Below are positions 34,389 through 47,616 of a stretch of DNA of 64,000 bases, in pieces (position 1 is the stretch's first letter; each line of letters starts with the position of its first letter). The notes beneath the pieces are model-generated. The model did not search any database. It was given only the letters and a program-made list of their open reading frames with translations, and had not been told where the DNA came from. The position numbers and the translations under genes are program-made. This DNA comes from an uncultured Oscillospiraceae bacterium. GTDB taxonomy: Bacteria > Bacillota > Clostridia > Oscillospirales > Oscillospiraceae. The DNA lies in assembly GCA_947625815.1 (NCBI GenBank), contig CANQPU010000002.1, forward strand, positions 1-64,000, in the 5' to 3' direction.

Positions 34389-34510
34389 ATGGGCCTATCG
34401 CAAGATAGGTCAGGTGCGAATCTGGCTAAATTAAAATTCATAAAGTGGCGGACTATTTCGAAATTACACTGGACGAGCTGATGAAGAAGGAACAGAATGT
34501 GGAGCGATGA
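34389..34510 (+). pseudogene. XRE-type regulator remnant
   Basis: 34439-34510 reads HKVADYFEITLDELMKKEQNVER and stop, the typical last helix and tail of XRE-family HTH regulators (KIADYFxVTxDELL). The helix before it (NLAKLK, from about 34389) lies in a different frame, so the gene is frameshifted and lacks its 5' part. 34156-34388 holds no recognisable gene. Confidence 0.5.
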
Positions 34511-34728
34511 GCGCACACATACATCAACCCTAACGCGGCGATTAAAAGCATGGTAGCAATGAGCGACAGAAAAGAAACGGCACAGTACATAGAGCGCGGC
34601 TAAGCCCTATTTGCTGTACCGTATTTGTTCGGAGCGGAGAGCGGTCAGATCGTTCTTTGTCTGGAAAACAAAGCGGACTGAAGGACCGATGGAATGACAT
34701 TCTGGAAGATTGCAAACAGATTAAGGAA

Positions 34729-34899
34729 TCACATTTCCGGCGGTGCTTCTTCCTTTGACCAGATGAATGTAAGCCACTGATGGACAGACAAGTCCCATGT
34801 TCCGCCATATTCCCATCCAGCGGAAACATACTTTTTGATTAACTCGCTTTTTTCTGTTTCAGATATTTTTCTGACATCAATATTTTCAATCTTCTTCAC
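34729..34899 (-). CDS. small hypothetical protein (56 aa)
   Basis: GTG start 7 nt after a strong AAGGAGG site. The protein begins MKKIENIDVRKISETEKSE, is Trp- and Tyr-rich in the middle (GWEYGGTWDLSVHQWLTFIW), and ends EEAPPEM. It has no signal peptide or membrane helix. The ribosome-binding site and clean frame argue it is real; a host-defence or accessory role is possible but there is no evidence. Confidence 0.55.
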   Translation of the reverse strand: MKKIENIDVRKISETEKSELIKKYVSAGWEYGGTWDLSVHQWLTFIWSKEEAPPEM

Positions 34900-34950
34900 G
34901 GGTCCACCTCCTTTCAGATTTAATTATATCAAACTAATGGGGCAAGAGCA

Positions 34951-35529
34951 ATGGTGAAGGAGCAAAACTGGAAGGGACGAGGTTATGACAGCTACATTTT
35001 CGCCGCGCCGGTCGATATCGGGGATAAGACTACATATGTCGCGGCAGATGAACGTTCGGACGAATAGAATCGATTTTATTTGCATGAGATCATTGACGGC
35101 GATGGAAGTCTGATTTACAGAATAGAAAAAGCCCCCTCGGCAATCAAGACCGGGGTTACCTCCGAAGGAGGAGTTACCGGGACCGAGGGAGCATTTTCGG
35201 ACACCACCTCGGAGGTGACTGCCGACTTTACGACCGCCACCCGTACGCCCAAAGCGTCCGAGCCCGTGCCAGGGGAAATCGCCTATCCCCTTAATGACAA
35301 TGTACCACAGTCTATGCCCACTGTCAACTTTGAAATGAGTGACGTAGGGGAAAAAGGGACCCCGGCGGCGGATCCGAGAAGCATTCCGGCTGCCCTCAAT
35401 GGGAGCACAGGCATAGACGGAGCCGTTGAGCAAGATCCCACGGACAGTTTAACACCCGGGGAGAGGTATGTCAACAGCTTGCCGCCAAAAAAGCAGCTCG
35501 CTTTGCGAGCTGCTTTTTTGGCGCGATAA
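34951..35529 (+). pseudogene. C-terminal fragment of a large mobile-element protein
   Basis: The frame reads GRGYDSYIFAAPVDIGDKTTYVAA, an in-frame TAG (35065-35067), then NRFYLHEIIDGDGSLIYRIEK and a low-complexity Thr/Pro/Ser tail. The pattern (SYIFAAPVxIGDxxxYV....RFYLHEVxD) is the one I recall from C-termini of very large polyvalent or MuF-like proteins in Firmicutes conjugative elements and phages. The 5' part is gone and the frame runs through the rpoBC terminator, so it is a remnant. Confidence 0.6.
35484..35522. terminator. rpoBC terminator (bidirectional)
   Basis: Perfect stem GCCAAAAAAGCAGCTCGC/GCGAGCTGCTTTTTTGGC with loop TTT; T-run on both strands. It ends rpoC on minus, 38 nt past its stop. 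Confidence 0.92.
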
Positions 35530-35559
35530 AGAGATGGATAGAGAGAGGGGCCTGGCGGC

Positions 35560-39179
<3,620 letters not shown>

Positions 39180-39183
<4 letters not shown>

Positions 39184-42100
39184 TCTTCGTCGTCCTCCTC
39201 GTTAAAAACTTCAGGGTCTTCCTCGTCGCCGTAATCGCCCAGAAGGCCGAAATCGTCGTCCTCGTCCTCGTCGCCCTCCTCCATGTCCACGTCCTCGATG
39301 CCGTAGCCCGCGGACTCGAACTCGTCGTCGGAGGAGCTGTAACGCTCGTTCTCCACGTCATGGAAGCCGTGGGCGTACTCGTCCTCCTCGTCGTCCCGGA
39401 GCTCGATGGGATTGCCGTTCTCGTCGAGCACGTTCACATCCAGGCACAGGGACTGGAGCTCCTTGATCAGGACCTTGAAGGACTCGGGCACGCCGGGCTG
39501 GGGGATGTTGTGGCCCTTGACGATGGCCTCGTAGGTGCGGACACGTCCGGTGACGTCGTCGGACTTCACCGTCAGGATCTCCTGCAGGGTGTACGCCGCG
39601 CCGTAGGCCTCCAGCGCCCACACCTCCATCTCGCCGAAACGCTGGCCGCCGAACTGGGCCTTGCCGCCCAGAGGCTGCTGGGTGACCAGGGAGTAGGGGC
39701 CGGTGGAGCGGGCGTGGATCTTGTCGTCCACCAGGTGATGGAGCTTGAGGAAGTAGACATAGCCGACGGTGACCGGGTTGTCAAAGGGCTCGCCGGTGCG
39801 GCCGTCGTAAAGGATGCTCTTGCCGTCGGTGCGGAGGCCCGCCTGGCCCAGAAGGTCGCGGATCTCCTGCTCATTGGCGCCGTTGAAGATGGGGGTGGCC
39901 ACCTTCCAGCCCAGGGCCTGGGCGGCATAGCCCAGATGGACCTCCAGGACCTGACCGATATTCATACGGGACGGAACGCCCAGGGGGTTCAGAACGATGT
40001 CCAGGGGGGTGCCGTCGGGCATATAGGGCATATCCTCCTTGGGGAGGATGCGGGACACGACGCCCTTGTTCCCGTGGCGGCCGGCCATCTTGTCGCCCAC
40101 GCTGATCTTCCGCTTCTGGGCGATGTAGACGCGGACCACCTGATTGACGGAGGGGTTCAGCTCGTCGCCGGCCTCGCGGGTGAAGACCTTGACATCCACC
40201 ACGATACCGCTCTCGCCGTGGGGGACCTTGAGGGAGGTGTCGCGGACCTCGCGGGCCTTCTCACCGAAGATGGCGCGGAGGAGCCGCTCCTCGGCGGTGA
40301 GATCCGTCTCGCCCTTGGGCGTGACCTTGCCGACCAGAATGTCGCCGGCCCGGACCTCGGCGCCGATGCAGATGATGCCGCGCTCGTCCAGATACTTGAG
40401 GGAGTCCTCGCCCACGCCGGGGATGTCGCGGGTGATCTCCTCGGGGCCGAGCTTGGTGTCCCGGGCGTCCACCTCATGCTCCTCGATGTGGATGGAGGTG
40501 AACACGTCCTCCATGGCCAGACGCTCGTTGAGGAGGATGGCGTCCTCGTAGTTGTAGCCCTCCCAGGTCATGAAGCCCACCAGGATGTTCTTGCCCAGGG
40601 CCAGCTCACCGTGAGAGGTGGCGGGGCCGTCGGCCAGCACGTCCTGGGCTTTTACCCGCTCTCCGGCGTTCACCACGGGGCGCTGGTTGACGCAGGTGCC
40701 CTGGTTGGAGCGGGAGAATTTGATGAGGTGATAATCCTTGATAACACCGTCGTCATACCGGACGGTGACGGTGTCGGCGTCCACATAGGTGACGACGCCG
40801 TCGCCCTCGGCCAGGATCGAGACGGCGGAGTCGATGGCGCACTTGTGCTCGATGCCGGTAGCCACGATGGGGGCTTCCGTCACCATCAGAGGGACGGCCT
40901 GACGCTGCATGTTGGCGCCCATCAGGGCCCGGTTGGCGTCGTCGTTGGAGAGGAAGGGGATCATCGCCGTGGCGATGGATACCATCTGGCGGGGGGAGAT
41001 GTCCACGTAATCGACCCTCTTGCGGTCAACGTCGATGATCTCGTCCCGGTGACGGCAGATGATACGCCGGTTGAGGAGGCGTCCCTCCTCGTCCCGGGGC
41101 TCGGAGGCCTGGGCCACATAGAACTGGTCCTCGGCGTCGGCGGTGAGATAATCCACGTGGTCCGTCACCTTGCCGGTGGCCTTGTCCACCTTTTGATAGG
41201 GGGAGACGAGGAAGCCGTACTCGTTGACCTTGGCGTAGGAGGCCAGGTACGAAATGAGTCCGATGTTGGGGCCCTCGGGGGTCTCCACGGGGCACATGCG
41301 GCCGTAATGGCTGTAATGGACGTCGCGGACGTCGAAGGAGGCCCGCTCGCGGGAGAGGCCGCCGGGACCCAGGGCGGAGAGACGCCGCTTGTGGGTCAGC
41401 TCCGCCAGGGGGTTGTTCTGATCCATGAACTGGCTGAGCGGCGAGGAGCCGAAGAACTCCTTGATGGCGGCGGTCACGGGCCGGATGTTGATGAGGCTCT
41501 GGGGGGTGATGACGTCGGTATCCTGAAGCGTCATGCGCTCGCGGATGACGCGCTCCATGCGGGAAAAGCCCACGCGGAACTGGTTCTGGAGAAGCTCTCC
41601 CACGGAGCGGAGACGCCGGTTGCCCAGATGGTCGATGTCGTCCACGGTGCCGATGCCGTGGGCCAGGGTGTTGAGGTAGTTGACGCTGGCAAAAATGTCG
41701 TCGGGGATGATGAATTTGGGCACCAGCAGGGGAATATTCTCCCGCAGGGCCTCCTTGAGCTCCTCACCCTCGTATTTGGCCAGGAGATCCTTGAGGATGA
41801 CCCAGCGGACCCGCTCCTTGATGCCAAGCTCCGCCAGGGGATCGAAATCCACGAACCGGTCGAGCCACACCATGCCGTTGGAGAAGACCTTTACCTCGTG
41901 GCCGGCCTCGCCCTCCACGAACGCCTCGGTCATGCCGAGCCGGTCCAGCTCCTCGGCCTTCTGCCGGTTGACGACCAGGCCCGCCTCGGCCACGATCTCG
42001 CCGGTCAGGGGATCGGCGACGGGCCGGGTCAGCTTCTTGCCCACGATACGGGGCCACACCGCCAGCTTTTTATTGAATTTGTAGCGGCCGGCCACGGATA

Positions 42101-42950
42101 TGTCATAGCGGCGGGGATCAAAGAAGAGGTTGAAAAGGAGAGTCTCGGCGGAATCGATGGTGGGGGGATCGCCGGGGCGCAGCTTGCGGTAGATCTCCAG
42201 AAGCGACTCCTCCCTGGTCTTGCAGGAGTCCTTTTCGATGGTGGAGACCATGCGGGCATCCCGGCCAAAGATCTCAAAGAGCTTCTCGTTGGTGTCGCCG
42301 CCGGTCTCGCCGCCGGACATGGACAGCCATGTGTAGGGGTCGTCGGTGCGGTTGCCGCAGGCCCTGAGGAAGCAGGTGACGGGCAGCTTGCGGTTCTTGT
42401 CGATGCGGACGTTGAACATGTCCGCCGGGTCCGTCTCATACTCCAGCCAGGCGCCGCGGTAGGGGATGACGGTGGTGGCATAGATGGCCGTGCCGGTCTT
42501 GTCCATCGTGCGCTCATAGTAGACGCCGGGGGAGCGGATGATCTGGGAGACGATGACGCGCTCGGCGCCGTTGATGACAAAGGTGCCGCCGTCGGTCATG
42601 ATGGGGAAATCTCCCATGAAGATCTCCTGCTCCTTGATCTCCTCCGTCTCCTTGTTGCGAAGGCAGACGCTGACGCGGATGGGCGCGGCGTAGGTCACGT
42701 CCCTGGCCTTGCACTCCTCCACAGAGTATTTGGGCTCCTCGTCCATGCGGTAGTCCAGGAACGTCAGCTCCAGATTCCCCGTGTAGTCGGTGATGGCCGC
42801 CACGTCCTTGAAAACGTCGCGAAGGCCGGTCTCAAGGAACCATTTGTACGAATCCTTCTGGATCTCCAGGAGATTGGGCATATCCTGGATCTCTTCCGTT
42901 TTGGCAAAGCTCTTTCTCAAAGTTTTGCCGTACCATACGTCCTTTGGCAC
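39180..42950 (-). CDS. rpoB: RNA polymerase subunit beta
   Basis: 1256 aa from GTG 42950 ([14 protein letters not shown]), 8 nt after AAGGAG. An ATG 31 codons upstream gives an N-terminus unlike RpoB and is rejected. The rifampicin region [32 protein letters not shown] is wild-type-like. Also GHRGNKG-like [11 protein letters not shown] and the C-terminal [18 protein letters not shown]. The extreme C-terminus is a very acidic tail ([12 protein letters not shown]). rplJL do not precede it here; it has its own promoter. Confidence 0.98.
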
Positions 42951-43109
42951 TAACTTCACTCCTTTTGCGGATTTGTTCACAGAAAAAAGATACTCCCGGG
43001 GAAGTTGTTGAAATCTCCACGCCCGCTCTTGATTTTTCGCCATAATGTGGTATCATAAGAGCATAAAGAAGATGGGAGAGTGTCCCCCGGGGGGACAAGA
43101 AATCAGCTT

Positions 43110-43139
43110 ATTATACCAAGAATAACTTACCAATGTCAA
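43110..43139 (-). promoter_or_regulatory. rpoBC promoter
   Basis: On minus: TTGACA (43134-43139), 18 nt, TATAAT (43110-43115). The ~155-nt leader contains a GC palindrome GTCCCCC..GGGGAC at 43082-43096, which could be regulatory. Confidence 0.85.
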
Positions 43140-43188
43140 GGCTTTTCCGGGAAAAATTTTTCCGGATTTTTATTTTGAAAAAATGCTG

Positions 43189-43216
43189 TTGACAAACCCG
43201 AATTATCTGCTATAAT
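43189..43216 (+). promoter_or_regulatory. tRNA-Leu promoter
   Basis: TTGACA, 16 nt, TATAAT, 12 nt before the tRNA; divergent from rpoBC. Confidence 0.88.
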
Positions 43217-43228
43217 AATCATGCTTTT

Positions 43229-43314
43229 GCGAGAGTGCTGGAATAGGCAGACAGGCACGTTTGAGGTGCGTGTGTCGAAATGACGTGTGAGTTCAAGTCT
43301 CATCTCTCGCACCA
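43229..43314 (+). tRNA. tRNA-Leu(GAG)
   Basis: Acceptor GCGAGAG/CTCTCGC, anticodon stem CACGT/GCGTG with loop TTGAGGT (anticodon GAG), class II variable arm, T-loop GTTCAAGTC, encoded CCA. Confidence 0.95.
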
Positions 43315-43342
43315 TCGTCGTCGCGGAAGCGGCGATAGTTCC

Positions 43343-43376
43343 TCAAAGGGCAGGCGCAGAAGCGCCTGCCCTTTGA
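43343..43376. repeat. 15-bp palindrome after tRNA-Leu
   Basis: TCAAAGGGCAGGCGC/GCGCCTGCCCTTTGA, loop AGAA, no T-run. Possibly an RNase processing or tRNA 3'-end structure. Confidence 0.5.
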
Positions 43377-43405
43377 CACACTTGCCCGCTTTGCTCCGCC
43401 TCCCG

Positions 43406-43434
43406 AAACACCGGCTTTTAGCCGGTGTTTTTGC
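43406..43434 (+). terminator. tRNA-Leu terminator
   Basis: AAACACCGGC-TTTTA-GCCGGTGTTTTT, 10-bp stem with T-run; also usable on minus for vanT read-through. Confidence 0.8.
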
Positions 43435-43453
43435 GTTGTGGGGAGAGTCCAAA

Positions 43454-43492
43454 AGCCGGGAGGGGGGACCTTTTGGGTCCCCCCTCCCGGCT
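43454..43492. repeat. 17-bp GC palindrome before the vanT end
   Basis: AGCCGGGAGGGGGGACC with its inverted copy, loop TTTTG. With the previous two hairpins it fills the 225-bp gap; on minus it could end vanG-vanT transcription, with a short T-run (CTTTTGG). Confidence 0.5.
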
Positions 43493-43539
43493 GATCATCC
43501 ATAAACGGTCGGCGGGGTCTCCGCGGCGGACAGGCGCCG

Positions 43540-45678
43540 TCAATCCCTGGTGATCAGGCCCAGCCGTTTTCCCATCCGGCTCAGAAGCTCGTTGGTTATA
43601 GTGCCGGCCGCGTCGGCCACCTGGGCGGCGGAGATCTCCTCCGCGCCGTCGCGGCCTATCAGCGTGACGGCGGTGCCTGCGCGGACGTCGGGGATGTGGG
43701 TGACGTCCACCGCCATCTGATCCATGCAGACCCGGCCCACCACCGGCGCGGGACGGCCGTTTATCAGGACGTGGCCCTTCCCGCAGGAGAGGCTCCGGGG
43801 ATATCCGTCCGCGTAGCCCACGGGCAGAACGGCGATGACGCTGTCGCGCTCTGCCACGAAGGCCCGGTCATAGCCCACGCACTGACCGGCTTTGACGGTC
43901 CTTAAAAGGACGACGGAGGTCTTCATCGACAGCACCGGCCGCAGATCCAACTCCAGCCTGGTCCTGTCGTGGGGCGAGCTGGGGACGCCGTAAAGGGAGA
44001 TCCCGATCCGCGCGTAATCGCACCTGAGATCGGGGTAGTTGAGAAGTCCGTAGCTGCTCTGGATATGCACCTTCGGAATGGCCGCTCCGCGCGCTTCCAG
44101 CTCCTTTAAGAGCCCGTAGAACCGGCAGATCTGTTCCTCGCTGTACTGTCTGTCCGCCTCCTCCAGGCTTTCGGAGGAGCCGAGGTGGGTGTAGATGCCG
44201 GTCACCCGGAGGTGCTTCGCCCCGAAGGCGGCGAAAACGCTGTCCGGGTCGTCCCAGGCGTAGCCCAGCCGGTGCATCCCGGTGTCGATCTTGAGGTGGA
44301 CCTTGACGTTCTGGCCCTGTTTGTCCAGAAGATCCCCGTATTCACGGTCGATGAGCGTCTGTGTGAGGTCATATTTCCGCAGCTCCCGGGCCCTTTCCGT
44401 GGCGGTATGGCCAAGGATCAGGATCTCCCCGGGGATCCCGTACCGCCTAAGCTCGATGCCCTCGTCGATGGTGGCTGTCACAAAGGCCCTGACGCCCAGC
44501 TCGCTGAGTCTCACGGCCACCTCATACATCCCGTGGCCGTAGGCCGAGGCCTTCACCACCGCCATGAGCCGGCACTCCGGCGGCATTGCGGCGTTCAGGA
44601 CCTCCACGTTATGCCTGAGATTGCCCAGATCGATCTCCAGGTACGCCCGGTCGGTCCCGGGGAGGACCTTTGCCCTCCGGGGCCGGAGCCTTGCCCACAG
44701 CGCGGACAGCACCGCAGCGGCCGCGGCGGAGGCGAGGCATACCGCGATGAAATGGACCAGGCTGTTGTCCACCAGCAGCGCCCACATATTGAGGAGCCTT
44801 GCCAGAAGACGCACGGCCACGATCATGGCCGGATGGAGCAGGTATATGAGGAGCGCGGCTGTGTCCAGGCCCTTGAGGCGCTTTCCCTCAAAGCCCAGTA
44901 TGATGTCAAAAAGGAAGAACATGCAAAGGGGCAGGAGCACATACATGCTGTCGTGCCGCTGGAGCCCCAGACGGCGGAGGGTCAGGGCCTCCGCGCACAT
45001 GAGGGCAAGGCTGACGCACAGACCGCAGACGCCAAGGCCCCGGGGGAGCCGCTTTTCCCGCTGGGCCATGAGGCCGCCCAGCACAAAGAACACCGGCGCG
45101 TAAAAGACGCCGTTTCTGGTGTAGTCGCTCAGACTGAAGAGGGAGTCGTAGACGGCCCGGAGGAACGGGACCTTCTCGGTCAGCCCGTAATAGCTGTCGC
45201 CGGCAAGACCGGCCAGATACAGGCACAGCGAGAGGACAAAAGCCCCGCGGAAGCCCAGGCGTCTTACGAGGAACCAGGCAATGGCGGCGCCCAGCATGGC
45301 CGCCGGCAGATACCACAGGTGGTAGAAGGTCCCGTCAAACACCAGGTCCTTCAGGATGGCGGGCAGGAGATCGTCCGCCCTGAAATAGCCGCTGTAAAGG
45401 TTGAGCGGGATATAGAGGATCATGGCCGCCAGATAGATGAGCGCGGTCTTTTTCAAAAACGCGGCCAGCTTCCCGGGCCCCCGGGAGTACCGGGAGATCA
45501 GGAAGAAGCCGGAGGTCATGAAGAAAAAGGGGACCGCGACCCGGGCGATAACGCGCGTCAGGATAAAGTCCCCCGTCCGCGTATACGACGCCAGGGGCGA
45601 GGTGTGGATCGTGACCACAAGTATCGCCGCGATGATCCGGAAAAAGTCGATCCCGGTATAGCTTTTGTTCTTCGTCAT
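43540..45678 (-). CDS. vanT: VanT-type membrane-bound serine/alanine racemase
   Basis: 712 aa, the same two-part build and length as VanT of VanG-type strains. Residues 1-330 are an acyltransferase-3-like membrane domain with about ten helices (IDFFRIIAAILVVTIHTSPL at the start). Residues 340-712 are an alanine racemase barrel: PLP Lys in MAVVKASAYGHGM, KIDTGMHRLGY, and VGYDRAFVAERDSVIAVLPVGYADGYPRSLS. It would supply D-Ser outside or at the membrane for the ligase encoded 46 nt upstream. A plain D-Ala racemase role cannot be excluded. Confidence 0.88.
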   Translation of the reverse strand: MTKNKSYTGIDFFRIIAAILVVTIHTSPLASYTRTGDFILTRVIARVAVPFFFMTSGFFLISRYSRGPGKLAAFLKKTALIYLAAMILYIPLNLYSGYFRADDLLPAILKDLVFDGTFYHLWYLPAAMLGAAIAWFLVRRLGFRGAFVLSLCLYLAGLAGDSYYGLTEKVPFLRAVYDSLFSLSDYTRNGVFYAPVFFVLGGLMAQREKRLPRGLGVCGLCVSLALMCAEALTLRRLGLQRHDSMYVLLPLCMFFLFDIILGFEGKRLKGLDTAALLIYLLHPAMIVAVRLLARLLNMWALLVDNSLVHFIAVCLASAAAAAVLSALWARLRPRRAKVLPGTDRAYLEIDLGNLRHNVEVLNAAMPPECRLMAVVKASAYGHGMYEVAVRLSELGVRAFVTATIDEGIELRRYGIPGEILILGHTATERARELRKYDLTQTLIDREYGDLLDKQGQNVKVHLKIDTGMHRLGYAWDDPDSVFAAFGAKHLRVTGIYTHLGSSESLEEADRQYSEEQICRFYGLLKELEARGAAIPKVHIQSSYGLLNYPDLRCDYARIGISLYGVPSSPHDRTRLELDLRPVLSMKTSVVLLRTVKAGQCVGYDRAFVAERDSVIAVLPVGYADGYPRSLSCGKGHVLINGRPAPVVGRVCMDQMAVDVTHIPDVRAGTAVTLIGRDGAEEISAAQVADAAGTITNELLSRMGKRLGLITRD

Positions 45679-45724
45679 GGTGTCCCTTCCAAACTGTCAG
45701 CGTATGCGCTTCTCCGCGGCCGTG

Positions 45725-46777
45725 TCAATCGGAGTAGAGATCCAGAAGCTTGTCCAGCATCTGGGAAAAAGAGAGCCCGATCCCCTTCATCATGTTGGGA
45801 TAGCGGCTGTGGGAGGTGAAGCCGGGGATGGTGTTGACCTCATTGAAAACGATCTCCCCGGACGGGGTGTAGAACATGTCCACCCTGGCAAAGCCGGAGC
45901 AGCCCAGAGCCCGGTAGATGATCCTGGCCGCGTCCTGCACGCGCTTTTCGGCCTCGGCGCTGATCCGGGCCGGCATATGTATGGTGGAGGTGCGGAGCGT
46001 GTATTTCTCCGTGTAATCGAAAAAATCGCCGGAGAGCTGGATCTCGTCCACTCTCCCCACGGTGAGCTCGTCGATGCCCATGACGGCGCAGCCGACCTCG
46101 AACCCCTCCACCTCCTCCTCCACGATGACCTCGGAGTCGTGCTCAAAGGCCAGATCGACGGCGGCGTCCAGCCCGTCCGCCGAGCTGACCTTGGTGATGC
46201 CGAAGGAGGAGCCGGCCCGCACGGGCTTCACGAAAAGAGGATAGGTGAGGGTGGCGTTGATCTCCCGTATGGCCGCCTGCCGGTCAAAGCGCCGGAAGGT
46301 CACGGCTTTGGGAACGGCAATACCCGCCAGGCTCACCAGCTTGTGGGCGCGGTCCTTGTCCATGCACAGGGCCGAGGAGAGAGTACCGCAGCCGACGATG
46401 GGTATGCCGGCCAGCTCGAATACCCCCTGTACGGTGCCGTCCTCCCCGTTTTTCCCGTGGAGCACCGGGAGCGCCAGATCGATCTCAATGACCCGGCAGG
46501 TGTCCCCGTCCAGCTCCAGGAGCCCCCTTTTCAGGGCGCGGCTCTGGGAGACCGCCACGGGCCGGAGGTGCGCGGTGTCCTCAAACCAGGTGTTGTCGGG
46601 GAGCTTCGCCAGATCCCCGGTGTAGTGATACCAGTCCCCGCCGCGGGTGATGCCCACGGGGACGACCTCGAACCGCTCTTTGTTGATATTCTCAAAAACG
46701 GAGTACGCGGACTGGAGCGACACCTCGTACTCGGTAGAATTACCTCCAAAAATAATGGCGATTTTTCTCTTTTGCAT
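45725..46777 (-). CDS. vanG: VanG-type D-alanine--D-serine ligase
   Basis: 350 aa ATP-grasp ligase. FGGNSTEYEVSLQSAYSVFENIN, LPVLHGKNGEDGTVQGVFELAGIP, SALCMDKDRAHKLVSLAGI, and KPVRAGSSFGITKV are near identical to VanG as I remember it. The omega-loop FFDYTEKYTLRTSTIHMPARI has the EKY pattern of D-Ala-D-Ser enzymes. The C-terminus NEVNTIPGFTSHSRYPNMMKGIG is conserved. It makes the low-vancomycin-affinity D-Ala-D-Ser end. No vanRS, vanXY or vanY gene is beside it. Confidence 0.9.
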   Translation of the reverse strand: MQKRKIAIIFGGNSTEYEVSLQSAYSVFENINKERFEVVPVGITRGGDWYHYTGDLAKLPDNTWFEDTAHLRPVAVSQSRALKRGLLELDGDTCRVIEIDLALPVLHGKNGEDGTVQGVFELAGIPIVGCGTLSSALCMDKDRAHKLVSLAGIAVPKAVTFRRFDRQAAIREINATLTYPLFVKPVRAGSSFGITKVSSADGLDAAVDLAFEHDSEVIVEEEVEGFEVGCAVMGIDELTVGRVDEIQLSGDFFDYTEKYTLRTSTIHMPARISAEAEKRVQDAARIIYRALGCSGFARVDMFYTPSGEIVFNEVNTIPGFTSHSRYPNMMKGIGLSFSQMLDKLLDLYSD

Positions 46778-46822
46778 TTGTACTACCTCTTTTGCAGGGT
46801 GAAGAATAGCTTACATTACGGT

Positions 46823-46851
46823 ATTATAGCATGACGCAGGGAAGATTTCCA
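46823..46851 (-). promoter_or_regulatory. vanG-vanT promoter
   Basis: On minus: TGGAAA, 17 nt, TATAAT, 45 nt before the vanG start. It looks like an ordinary sigma-A promoter, suggesting constitutive expression. Confidence 0.55.
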
Positions 46852-46970
46852 TACCTTCCGACGGTTTTTTTCACAATTTGACAGCCGCCCGAACATGGCG
46901 GCAAAGACGCCCACGGCCCGGTTGCCGCGAAGTTGGCAAAACCTTACGGGTCCGGGCCGAAACTGCGTTT

Positions 46971-47616
46971 TTATAAGTCTACCCCCTCAAATCTTTTCAT
47001 GGAAAGCCGCGCGGCCAACACAGTCATTGCGCAATACAATGTCAGTCCGCCAAGTAAAACGGTTCACGCCGAAATTCGCAAAATCGGGGGAGGTAAGCGG
47101 CGCGTAAAATGGAAGGTGCCTGATCGCGATCATGAGGCCGATGAGAACAAACTGCACCGCCGCTGCGATCACGAACGGTACGCCGACCTTATGGGGGTCT
47201 TGATAGTGCAAAGGGAAAAATACCAGGTTGAATACGCCCAAAAGAAAAGCTCCGAACCCGCAAAAGGCGAGATTCGCGCTGTTCGCCGCAAGATTGACAA
47301 GCATCTCGTCAGGGAAGGCCGTCTGCTTTATGAGGGTGCAAAGAGCGGTCAAGAACAAAAGAGCGCATTGAAGCATGACGGCGGCCAATACTCGGGCAAG
47401 AGGGACATGGCGCTTTTTGACGGGGAGCGAACAGGTAAACGCCAAATCCCCATTTTCCCGTGCCGACATACAGATGAGGAAAACCGACAGCCCGGAGAAA
47501 AAGAATATCACCTCATAGGGATAGTTGGGCACAAAAACCAGTGCCGCAAAGGACAGGAAGGCGATAGCCATCGGGTGTAGGCAGAGAGAAAATTCCTTTT
47601 TGATAAGCGCTTTCAT
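46971..47616 (-). pseudogene. ABC-2 type membrane permease, frameshifted
   Basis: The frame from 47616 encodes about 190 residues with five membrane helices (MKALIKKEFSLCLHPM..., ABC2_membrane_5-like). It then reads an unnatural tail and stops at 46987. In the next frame the DNA encodes LLGGLTLYCAMTVLAARLSM and KRFEGVDL, the expected last helix and tail, stopping at 46971. One extra T in the T4 run near 47058 explains the break. It could be a true mutation, slippage-controlled, or a sequencing error. ATGA-coupled to the ATPase gene. Confidence 0.7.

Noticed and set aside
34238-34829. Two minus ORFs of 92 and 95 codons
   Set aside because: No ribosome-binding sites; the first is antisense to the XRE remnant and the second covers part of the better supported 56-aa gene in another frame.
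35080-35529. 149-codon plus ORF as an intact gene
   Set aside because: It is the back part of a longer frame broken by TAG at 35065-35067 and runs through the rpoBC terminator; treated as a pseudogene fragment.
42951-43043. Upstream ATG start for rpoB
   Set aside because: It would add 31 residues unlike RpoB; GTG 42950 has AAGGAG at 8 nt and a normal N-terminus.
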